Source: Psychrobacter namhaensis
GTDB taxonomy: Bacteria > Pseudomonadota > Gammaproteobacteria > Pseudomonadales > Moraxellaceae
DNA length: 52,003 nt
NCBI RefSeq assembly: GCF_016107545.1
Contig: NZ_JABASS010000016.1
Coordinates: 1-52,003, forward strand
Direction: 5' to 3'
In this document: positions 11,015-18,608 of the stretch, one piece after another
Position numbering within the stretch: position 1 is the first letter of the stretch
Layout of the letters: each line of letters begins with the position of its first letter
Translations under genes and position numbers: made by a program
The notes under the pieces: generated by a model
Seen by the model: only the letters and a program-made list of their open reading frames with translations
What the model was told of the DNA's origin: nothing
Database searches by the model: none

Positions 11015-11992
11015 TTATAACTGCTCACGATTATGTACTGTCGTAAAGTCAAGTTCAGGCCCGACTGGTATGATACGCGTGGGATTAATATTGGCATGGC
11101 TGGTGTAGTAATGCTGCTTAATGTGAGCCATATTGACGGTCTCAGCGATGCCTGCTACTTGATACAAATCGCGCAGATAGCCCCAAAGATTTGGATAATC
11201 AATGATGCGGCGTATGTTACACTTAAAATGTCCGACATAAACGGCATCAAAACGTACCAACGTGGTAAATAAACGCCAGTCGGCCTCTGTTATCGTGTCC
11301 CCCATCAAATAACGACGCTTTGCCAAACGCGCTTCTAGTGTGTCTAACGCCTCAAACAGCGTCGTCAGTGGCTGCTCATAAGCTTCTTGTGTGGTCGCAA
11401 AACCAGCCTTGTACACACCATTATTCACGGCAGAATAGACAAAGGTATTCATGTCATCAATTTCTGCTAATAACTCTGATGGTATAAAATCACCTGTTAC
11501 TGCTCCTACCTCATCAAAGGCTGAATTAAACATACGAATAATTTCAGAGGATTCATTGCTCACAATTGTGTTGGTTTTTTTATCCCATAAAATAGGAACC
11601 GTCACGCGCCCTGTATAATCTGACTTAGCCGCCGTATAAACCTCATGTAGATAACTTGCATGAACAATCGGATCAGCAATCACGCCTTTGCCCTCCGCAA
11701 ACGTCCACCCTTTATCCCCCATAAATGGATGTACCACAGACATCGAAATGATATCTTCTAGGCCTTTTAGCTTACGATAAATCGTGGTTCGATGCGCCCA
11801 AGGACAGGCTAAAGACACATATAAATGATAACGATTGGCTTCAGCTTTGAAACCGCCTTTGCCTGTCGGACCTGCGCTGCCATCTGCCGTTACCCAGTTT
11901 CTAAACCCTGCGTCTTCACGCTCAAAGCGTCCACCGCTAGCATCGGTGTCGTACCATTTATCTTGCCATTGTCCATCGACTAATAAACCCAT
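11015..11992 (-). CDS. Glutathionyl-hydroquinone reductase (Xi-class glutathione transferase, YqjG-like)
   Basis: Reduces glutathionyl-hydroquinones to hydroquinones with glutathione, a cytoplasmic role in quinone detoxification or recycling. The 325-residue protein has the family N-terminus with WxTxDG-type sequence, the catalytic cysteine Cys63 in the motif SLACPWAHRT inside the thioredoxin-fold domain, and the C-terminal helical domain with TEADWRLFTTLVRFDAVYVGHFKCN and the final conserved NPTRIIPVGP. Length and motifs match E. coli YqjG. It is monocistronic on the minus strand. Confidence 0.94.
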   Translation of the reverse strand: MGLLVDGQWQDKWYDTDASGGRFEREDAGFRNWVTADGSAGPTGKGGFKAEANRYHLYVSLACPWAHRTTIYRKLKGLEDIISMSVVHPFMGDKGWTFAEGKGVIADPIVHASYLHEVYTAAKSDYTGRVTVPILWDKKTNTIVSNESSEIIRMFNSAFDEVGAVTGDFIPSELLAEIDDMNTFVYSAVNNGVYKAGFATTQEAYEQPLTTLFEALDTLEARLAKRRYLMGDTITEADWRLFTTLVRFDAVYVGHFKCNIRRIIDYPNLWGYLRDLYQVAGIAETVNMAHIKQHYYTSHANINPTRIIPVGPELDFTTVHNREQL

Positions 11993-12227
11993 CTCATCAT
12001 CCTTAGTATTTTGATTTTATGTATATGTAATAGTTGCTAAATACTTGTATGATTAATCTCGCACGTCCCTAGGAACACTGCTATATTGTGCTGTATTAAG
12101 CTCGACACCATTCTCAATATTGTACCAACTTTAGGTCCCTGCTGTTATTAAGTTAGGTACGACAAGTAATGCAGAGGATGATTCTTCTAGTATTTCGACA
12201 ATAACTTCATATTGGCGTAAAAAAGAC

Positions 12228-12255
12228 TTGCAAAGTCCTGAAAACTTGCTAAAAT
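12228..12255 (+). promoter_or_regulatory. Promoter of tRNA-Val
   Basis: TTGCAA at 12228-12233 and TAAAAT at 12250-12255 are 16 bases apart, and the -10 is extended (TGCTAAAAT). The predicted start lies a few bases before the mature tRNA 5' end at 12269. Confidence 0.7.
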
Positions 12256-12268
12256 GCTCAACCTAAAT

Positions 12269-12345
<77 letters not shown>

Positions 12346-12351
12346 GATTCG

Positions 12352-12385
12352 AAAAGCCCCAATCTTAAGATTGGGGCTTTTTTTT
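12352..12385 (+). terminator. Terminator of tRNA-Val
   Basis: A perfect palindrome with arms AGCCCCAATCTT and AAGATTGGGGCT (12355-12378), preceded by A residues and followed by eight T, starts 7 bases after the tRNA CCA. Confidence 0.95.
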
Positions 12386-12499
12386 GTCCGTGAAATATGG
12401 GCTGTAGCGGAAATGAAAACGCTACCTACAAGTGAGGCTAGCAACCAAGGTAAGTAATGATATAATGCCCCGATAATTGATATTTTATAAAGGGTTTAC

Positions 12500-12781
12500 A
12501 TGATGGCTCGTACCGCTAGCGCATTACACATTTTAGTAAAAAACAAAGAACTGGCTGAAGACATTATTGCCAAGCTTAAAAAAGGCGCCAATTTTGACGT
12601 GCTGGCTAAAAAACACTCAACCTGCCCATCAGGTAAAAAAGGTGGCAACTTAGGTGAGTTTACACAAGGCCAAATGGTGCCGTCATTTGATAAAGTCTGC
12701 TTCAGCGGTGAACTATTCACCCCACATTTAGTAAAAACCAAATTTGGCTGGCATGTGATTAAAGTGCTTTATAGAACATAA
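12500..12781 (+). CDS. ppiC: Small parvulin-type peptidyl-prolyl cis-trans isomerase (PpiC-like)
   Basis: Speeds cis-trans isomerisation of Xaa-Pro bonds. The protein is a bare rotamase domain of 92-93 residues without signal peptide, hence cytoplasmic. It matches E. coli PpiC along its length: [15 protein letters not shown], then [26 protein letters not shown], then [10 protein letters not shown] at the C-terminus. Two adjacent ATG codons (12500 and 12503) could start it; family members begin MARTA/MAKTA, favouring 12503. It is monocistronic, shortly downstream of tRNA-Val. A second, much larger parvulin is encoded at the end of the nar operon. Confidence 0.93.
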   Translation: MMARTASALHILVKNKELAEDIIAKLKKGANFDVLAKKHSTCPSGKKGGNLGEFTQGQMVPSFDKVCFSGELFTPHLVKTKFGWHVIKVLYRT

Positions 12782-12900
12782 GAGTTAGAGTCGCATCTTT
12801 GATTGAAAGCTGATTAAAGCACGCCTTAAACGTTATCCTGATTCAGAAATGAGCGAATGTCATGACTACATCTTATTTATGGGAACAAAAGCAGCTACAG

Positions 12901-13857
12901 TCATGTTGGTCGGAGTTTTCTTCCCAGTTTTATTTTCATATTTGCTAATAGCAACCCCGACAAGATCAAGGTCATTGCCAGCATCTTCCACCACGTCACC
13001 ACCTCCCCTGTGAGCAGCACTGAGGTTACCATACCGAACACCGGCACCAGTAGGGCAAATGGCACAACATTGGAAGCAACATTCTGACTGAGCAGGTGTG
13101 CCCACAGTCCAAAGCCAATCAGGGTTGAGACATACACGATAAACCCAAGCGAGAGCCAAGACTTGAGCGAGGCCTCAGTAAACGTCGCCAGCTGCCATGC
13201 CTCGGTCTCAAATATGAGAGAAGATAGGGTCAAAATCACGCAAGCAATCAGACCACCCCAGACCACGAGAGCGAGCGCAGACAATGCGGATGCTTTATTT
13301 TTTCCAGTATTAGCCGAAACAATAGACACCCCTGCACCTTGCTGCGTCGCTTTTAAAGTCGCTTGTGTTGATGCCTGCTTTGAAGCAATGTTGCCAAAAC
13401 TCCAGCCTATGGCCGCAATCAAGATACAGACAAACCCAGCCAAAGGCATATCGCCACCAAGGTTTAGCGCGATCACGCTAAGCCCTAGCACACCGACTAT
13501 CATACCAATGAGTTGCATGCGACTCACTGCCTCACCCAATATAAAATACGCCAGCAATACGGTGACAAAAATCTGAATTTGTAGCAGTAGTGCCGTCAAC
13601 CCTGCCGACGCCCCTAAGTGCATGGCAGTGAATACAAAAGCATACTGCATGACAAACGTACCGATGGCATAGATATATAACGTACGATTAAATTTGGGCG
13701 GTTTTAGAAAAAAAACCAGTGGCACGGCGGTAAAGAAAAAACGCAAGGCGGTGAGCATTAGCGGCGGAAAGCTTTCAAGCCCCCACGCAATAAAGGTAAA
13801 ATTCACACCCCAAATAAAGGTAACCAGTACAGCCAATGCGGTGTATAAAGGGGTCAT
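12901..13857 (-). CDS. EamA-family (DMT superfamily) exporter
   Basis: Inner-membrane protein with about ten membrane helices in two EamA repeats. It resembles E. coli EamA/YdeD, which exports cysteine and O-acetylserine: WGVNFTFIAWGLESFPPLMLTALRF near the N-terminus, SAGLTALLLQIQIFVTVLLAYFILGE in repeat one, and VPFALLVPVFGMVTSVLLTGE in repeat two. At 318 residues it is a little longer than E. coli EamA because of a hydrophilic linker rich in Ala, Thr and Lys around residues 170-195 between the two halves. Function as an amino-acid or metabolite exporter is inferred from the family. The LysE-type exporter gene lies just upstream on the same strand. Confidence 0.85.
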   Translation of the reverse strand: MTPLYTALAVLVTFIWGVNFTFIAWGLESFPPLMLTALRFFFTAVPLVFFLKPPKFNRTLYIYAIGTFVMQYAFVFTAMHLGASAGLTALLLQIQIFVTVLLAYFILGEAVSRMQLIGMIVGVLGLSVIALNLGGDMPLAGFVCILIAAIGWSFGNIASKQASTQATLKATQQGAGVSIVSANTGKNKASALSALALVVWGGLIACVILTLSSLIFETEAWQLATFTEASLKSWLSLGFIVYVSTLIGFGLWAHLLSQNVASNVVPFALLVPVFGMVTSVLLTGEVVTWWKMLAMTLILSGLLLANMKIKLGRKLRPT

Positions 13858-13992
13858 ATCGTTGGCCTAGGAAATGATGACTAATGAATAGAGCTACTTA
13901 GCTAAAAAACTGGTTTTAATCGGTAAAACTCCTATGCCCCCCGACTACGTTTGACTGTCTTAGTCCAATATCGTATTTATTAGCGAATGGGG

Positions 13993-14641
13993 TTAGACAG
14001 TGAGCACCACACTTACAAACAACAAAATGGCAATGAGCATTAATGTGACACTGCCTATTTTTGTAATTAAGTATAAGTTGTCTTGAGCTTTCCATAAATA
14101 ACGGCTGGCTAAAGCAAATGCCTCTGCATAGCAAAAATGTATCAGTAAAACCAATAGGCAAAAAGCTAAAGCCAAAATCAGAAATTGAGAGAGATAGGTT
14201 TGCTCAGTATTGATAAATTGCGGAAAGACAGCCATAAAAAATAAGACAGGTTTTGGGTTAGACAAGGATGTTAGTAAACCTTCTTTGAATAACCTACCCG
14301 CACTGGTAGTACTGACCTCTAACGTATTATCAGACTCTAGGACAAATGACTTTCGCTTTCCAAAGGCCATTTTAAAACCCAAGTAAAATATATACATTGC
14401 ACCCACTAATTGGATGGTCAAGAACATTTTCTCTGATGTTGCGATCACTAACCCAATACTGGTAGCTGAGACAATTGCTACGCCTAGAATCCCTAAAGAG
14501 AGGCCTAAAATGCCATAAGCTGTCTTTTTTCGACCATGCGTCAGGGAGTTTGTAATACTTAGAATGACACCAGGACCTGGGCTAGCAATAGTGGCAGAAG
14601 CGATAAGGATATATAAGGATATATAAGGTAATGTTGTTCAT
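13993..14641 (-). pseudogene. LysE/RhtB-family amino acid exporter, frameshifted near the start
   Basis: An open frame of 151 codons starting at a GTG (14448) covers only the last three quarters of a LysE/RhtB exporter. Reading further upstream in the same frame gives a clean family N-terminus, including ASPGPGVILSITNSLTHGRKK, but with no start codon. The natural start is the ATG at 14641 (MNNITLYIL...), which is one base out of phase. The cause is a 10-bp tandem duplication at 14603-14628: with one unit fewer, the ATG frame runs directly into ILIASATIASPGPGV and gives 212 residues, the usual length. As the sequence stands, translation from this ATG stops after 19 codons. The gene is therefore a recent pseudogene or a slippage-controlled gene. 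The family exports amino acids and related compounds; the substrate is unknown. Confidence 0.85.
14603..14628. repeat. 10-bp tandem duplication in the LysE-type gene
   Basis: The period-10 tract contains three ATAAGG blocks, at 14603-14608, 14613-14618 and 14623-14628, separated by ATAT. Two blocks would put the downstream reading frame in phase with the ATG at 14641; four would put it in phase with another ATG at 14657. The present three blocks put neither in phase. Confidence 0.9.
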
Positions 14642-15155
14642 TCAGTACGACTACCATAGTAAGCTTTTGTTGGTATTCTAGCATTTAATTTATATGTCGA
14701 ACTAGGCTTATTTTAGAAAGAACAGACATTTTGAAAAATAAAAGCGTACCCTCAATGAAACTGTTTATCTGTAACTCTAAACTCTATTAACAGACCACTC
14801 ACAGCTCGTACTATGTCCCCTGAAGCCTCAGGTTTTCGGCATGCCCTTCTCTCTCTAAACATTATATCGACGCTAGCATTTCTCTCAATTTTACCTGTCC
14901 TCAAACAGTATTTTTTCCTCTACTCTAATAGCAAACGTTTTAGCCATCCATAAGATACCTAAAACAGAGCTCAGTATTACAGTGACGATCTATTCAGATG
15001 TCAAACTACGACTCTCCTGCTCGGACTACCCCTATTCTTTAAACCTCTAACCACCCCTACGCTCGTTTAGATTAAATTTTTTCTTGTTACTCGTAATAAA
15101 TTAGGATAGTGTTGACTTAATCATTTAAAAAACTCTTGTTCGGAGTTAAAGGGTC
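14642..15155. other. Intergenic region upstream of the cas operon
   Basis: This 514-base AT-rich stretch separates the LysE-type gene from cas3 and should hold the cas operon promoter. I find no convincing pair of -35 and -10 boxes. A small hairpin (CCTGA/TCAGG at 14819-14832, followed by TTTT) is too weak to call a terminator. No open reading frame with a ribosome binding site is evident. Confidence 0.4.
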
Positions 15156-17795
15156 ATGGAAGATCTGAAAGTTCAAAAACATCTGTCAAACACTGGTGAG
15201 CAAAAATTCATTGCGCATGTGCGTCAGAGTGACGGTAACGAACAACCACTCTATGACCACTTGATAGGTACGGCAGAAATAGCCAAAGGTTTAGCCGCTA
15301 AAATACGTTTGCCATTATCCGGTGAGTTAATTGGTTTAGTACATGATTTAGGGAAATACAGTCAGGCATTTCAGACGTATATCAGAGACAGCATTGCCTA
15401 CGACAGTTATAAATCTTTAGACTTAGATGAAGACGAAGAAGCTGAAATACTGCTCAAAGGTAAACCTAAACGGGGTTCAGTTGACCATTCTACCGCTGGT
15501 GCAATACACCTTTATCAGCTATTTTGGAGATTAACAAAAACCATAAAAGATGAAAGTAAACAGCAGAAGATAGAAGTCGGTCAAGGTCAACTGCTGGCCG
15601 ATATTCTATTTATTTGTGTGGCGTCACATCATAGCGGTATGGTGAATGTGGTGGATAAAGAAGGTCATCATTACCTTAATCACCGTAAAAAAAAGGAAGA
15701 GGACAAATCTCATTATCAAGAATCTATAGTCAATGCGACAACCAACAGTTTGTTTGCTCATTTAGATAAAAAATTCAAAAGCGAAACACTCAAAGAGTTT
15801 ACTAATGTGATTGCCACGCTGCTATTTGATAAGTCGGCAACGGATAAACAAAAAGATTTTTATATCGGATTTTACGCCCGAATGCTATTTAGCTGCCTGA
15901 TCGATGCAGATCGTAGTAACAGCATTGCCTTTGAGTATCCAAGCCAAGCTCACCTTTTAGAATACTCCCGTCCCGATTGGCAGATTGCCATCGATAAAGT
16001 AGAGGCGCTGTACACAAGTTTTGCCGATAAAGCCACGCATAGCCCTCCTAACCCTATTAATTATCAGCGTAACCTTATTGCCCGCACCTGCTATGAAGCA
16101 GGGCAAAAAGAGCAAGGAATTTATACCTTAACGGTGCCGACTGGTGGCGGAAAAACGCTTGCCAGCCTGCGCTTTGCTGTTCAACACGCCAAACGTCACA
16201 ATCTTGATTGTATTATCTACATCATCCCTTTTACCAGTATTATTGAACAAAACGCTCAGGAAGTACGAGATATTCTAGAAGAAAAGCTGGCTGATGGTAG
16301 TTACGTGAGCGACTGGGTGTTAGAACAACACTCCAACTTAGAGCCTGAGGTGCAGACATGGCAAAGCAAGCTGATTATGGACAACTGGAACGCGCCGATT
16401 GTTTTTACGACCATGGTGCAATTTTTAGAAAGCTGCTTTGGCGGCGGCACCAAAGGCGTTAGACGCTTGCACCAATTGAGCCGTGCAGTCCTGATCTTTG
16501 ATGAGATCCAAACCCTACCTATTAACTGCTACTATTTATTCTGTAATGCTATTAACTTTTTGACCCGCTATACAAATTCTACAGCGGTACTATGTACCGC
16601 TACCCAGCCTGTCTTAGACAACCTCCCCATCGCCCACAACGGTAGTCTCTATCCGGCAACAGAGATTATCGGCAATCGTGACCAATTAGCACAATTATTT
16701 AATACGCTAACGCGCGTAGACATTCATAATCATACTGGACAACCTAAAGATTTAAATGCGTTAACTGAGTACATTAATGAAAACTTCGCAGATTTTTCCA
16801 GCACTTTAGTGATTGTCAATACTAAGATTTGGGCAAGCCAGCTCTATCAGACGTTATTAGAGACCACACCTAAAGAGGCGCTGTATCATTTAAGTACAGG
16901 TCAGTGCGCTCGTCATCGCAAGGACTTACTCAGTCAGATTAGAGCACGCTTAAAACAAGGTCTACCAACTTTGGTCATCTCAACTCAGCTTATTGAAGCA
17001 GGTGTTGACGTGTCGTTTGCCTCTGTTATTCGGTTTTTGGCAGGGCTAGATAGTATTGCACAAGCCGCGGGACGTTGTAACCGTCATGGTGAAATGGTGG
17101 ATAAAAAGGGCAACCCGATTAAAGGACAAGTGTTTATCGTAAAACCTGACAAGGAAAGTCTCAGTAAACTGCCGACCATTAAATTGGGTAAGGAGCAGAT
17201 GGAGAACAACATTTTACCACTGCTGTCTCAACCTAAAAACCAAAATAAGCACCTTCTAGACCCTGACATCATGACTCAGTTTTTTGAGGTTTTTTATCGT
17301 ACCGAGCATGCTACCAAAGAGATGGCTTACCCCGTCCAAGAAACAAATGGTCAGCCTTCTAGCAGTGAGACTGTATTTGGTTGGCTAAGTAATAATACGC
17401 TTAATCCTGCGGTCAATAATGATAATGCTAGTAGACTTAAAAACAGTCAGTTCCCTAAGTTATGGCAATCCTTTATGGATGCAGGACGTGCGTTTAAAGC
17501 AATTGATGCCCCGACAAAAGCCGTCATCGTGCCTTACACAGAGGAAGGAAGTGATTTGATTACCGCGTTATATGGGACACAATTTAATGATAAAGATTTT
17601 TATAAGCTGGTGCGCGACGCTCAGCAGTATAGCGTCAACGTTTTTCCTTATATGTTTGATAAATTACAGCAAGAGCATGCTATAGAACAGGTCAGAGACA
17701 CCGGCATCTTTACCCTCTCAGAGACATTCTATGATGAGTGTATGGGGTTGAATATAGCGGGAGACGGTAAGCTTGATTTTATAGAAGGGTTTTAA
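15156..17795 (+). CDS. cas3: CRISPR-associated helicase/nuclease Cas3, type I-C
   Basis: Recruited by DNA-bound Cascade, it nicks the displaced strand and degrades invader DNA while translocating. The 879-residue protein has the HD nuclease domain first: His35 in LYDHLIGTA and His63-Asp64 in LVHDLGKYS, with further HH residues in ASHHSG. The SF2 helicase follows: Walker A in PTGGGKTLASL (about 326-336), DEIQ at about 448 in place of DEAD/DECH, CTATQP at about 481, and the C-terminal helicase half with STQLIEAGVDVSF and AGRCNRHGE. All catalytic motifs look intact. It is the first gene of the cas operon; the gap of 63 bases to cas5c supports co-transcription. Confidence 0.97.
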   Translation: MEDLKVQKHLSNTGEQKFIAHVRQSDGNEQPLYDHLIGTAEIAKGLAAKIRLPLSGELIGLVHDLGKYSQAFQTYIRDSIAYDSYKSLDLDEDEEAEILLKGKPKRGSVDHSTAGAIHLYQLFWRLTKTIKDESKQQKIEVGQGQLLADILFICVASHHSGMVNVVDKEGHHYLNHRKKKEEDKSHYQESIVNATTNSLFAHLDKKFKSETLKEFTNVIATLLFDKSATDKQKDFYIGFYARMLFSCLIDADRSNSIAFEYPSQAHLLEYSRPDWQIAIDKVEALYTSFADKATHSPPNPINYQRNLIARTCYEAGQKEQGIYTLTVPTGGGKTLASLRFAVQHAKRHNLDCIIYIIPFTSIIEQNAQEVRDILEEKLADGSYVSDWVLEQHSNLEPEVQTWQSKLIMDNWNAPIVFTTMVQFLESCFGGGTKGVRRLHQLSRAVLIFDEIQTLPINCYYLFCNAINFLTRYTNSTAVLCTATQPVLDNLPIAHNGSLYPATEIIGNRDQLAQLFNTLTRVDIHNHTGQPKDLNALTEYINENFADFSSTLVIVNTKIWASQLYQTLLETTPKEALYHLSTGQCARHRKDLLSQIRARLKQGLPTLVISTQLIEAGVDVSFASVIRFLAGLDSIAQAAGRCNRHGEMVDKKGNPIKGQVFIVKPDKESLSKLPTIKLGKEQMENNILPLLSQPKNQNKHLLDPDIMTQFFEVFYRTEHATKEMAYPVQETNGQPSSSETVFGWLSNNTLNPAVNNDNASRLKNSQFPKLWQSFMDAGRAFKAIDAPTKAVIVPYTEEGSDLITALYGTQFNDKDFYKLVRDAQQYSVNVFPYMFDKLQQEHAIEQVRDTGIFTLSETFYDECMGLNIAGDGKLDFIEGF

Positions 17796-17858
17796 AACGA
17801 AGTGGATGTTCTATAGTCAGATTAGTCAAAATTGTTTTAAGTCATCAGAGGATATCAA

Positions 17859-18608
17859 ATGCCACAGAATACAAAACCAAAAAACTCAATCGAATTTTTG
17901 CTTACAGGACGAAATGCCTTATTCACCGACCCTATCACACGCATTGGCGGTGAAAAAACCAGTTACCACTTACCCACTTATGAAGCATTAAAAGGCGTCT
18001 GCAAAAGTATTTACTGGAAACCCAGTATTATTTGGTACATCGATAAGGTGCGAGTGATTAACCCTATCCGTACCCAAACCAAAGGCATGAAGCCGATTAG
18101 ATACCATAAAGACGGCAACGATTTGGCTTATTATACTTATTTATATGACGTAGCTTATCAAGTGCAAGCGCACTTTGAGTGGAATATACATCGCCCAGAG
18201 CTAGAAGCGGACCGCATCGATGGCAAGCACTACAGCATTGCCAAACGTATGGTCGATAAAGGCGGTCGCCAAGACATATTTTTAGGGGCGCGAGAATGTC
18301 AAGGCTATGTCGAGCCTTGTGAGTTTGGTAGTGGTCAAGGGGCTTATGATGATAATCCAGAACTAAGTTATGGTCTAATGTTTCATAGCTTCGCCTATCC
18401 TGACGAGACTGGCATGGATGAGCTGCACAGTCGATTCTTTCGTGCGGTAATGAGACATGGTGTCGTAGAGTTCCCTAAACCCACTGATGACTTGCAAGCT
18501 GATAGTGATAACGGTATGCCCAATCGATTTGTCCGCGCCATGAGTGCCAAGACCTTTACCCTCGATGAAAATATTGAGCCTGTCACTAGTACGGAGGAGG
18601 CTCTATGA
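17859..18608 (+). CDS. cas5c: Cas5c (Cas5d), crRNA-processing endonuclease of type I-C
   Basis: Type I-C lacks Cas6; Cas5c cuts the repeat hairpin of the precursor transcript and stays on the 5' handle of the crRNA within Cascade. The 249-residue protein shows the glycine-rich RAMP features and the I-C-typical segments FLGARECQGYVEPCEFG and GLMFHSFAYPDE. Lys123-His124 in GKHYSIAKR is at the position of the Lys-His pair implicated in catalysis in Bacillus Cas5d. The repeat stem it must recognise is 7 bp and ends exactly 11 bases before the repeat end, as expected. The stop codon overlaps the cas8c start by four bases (ATGA). Confidence 0.95.
   Translation: MPQNTKPKNSIEFLLTGRNALFTDPITRIGGEKTSYHLPTYEALKGVCKSIYWKPSIIWYIDKVRVINPIRTQTKGMKPIRYHKDGNDLAYYTYLYDVAYQVQAHFEWNIHRPELEADRIDGKHYSIAKRMVDKGGRQDIFLGARECQGYVEPCEFGSGQGAYDDNPELSYGLMFHSFAYPDETGMDELHSRFFRAVMRHGVVEFPKPTDDLQADSDNGMPNRFVRAMSAKTFTLDENIEPVTSTEEAL

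Noticed and set aside
13163..13576. 137-codon open frame antisense to the EamA exporter gene
   Set aside because: It is the shadow of the membrane protein on the other strand; no ribosome binding site and no recognisable protein.
14819..14836. Small hairpin followed by TTTT upstream of cas3 as a terminator
   Set aside because: The stem is only 5 bp and no gene ends nearby on the plus strand.
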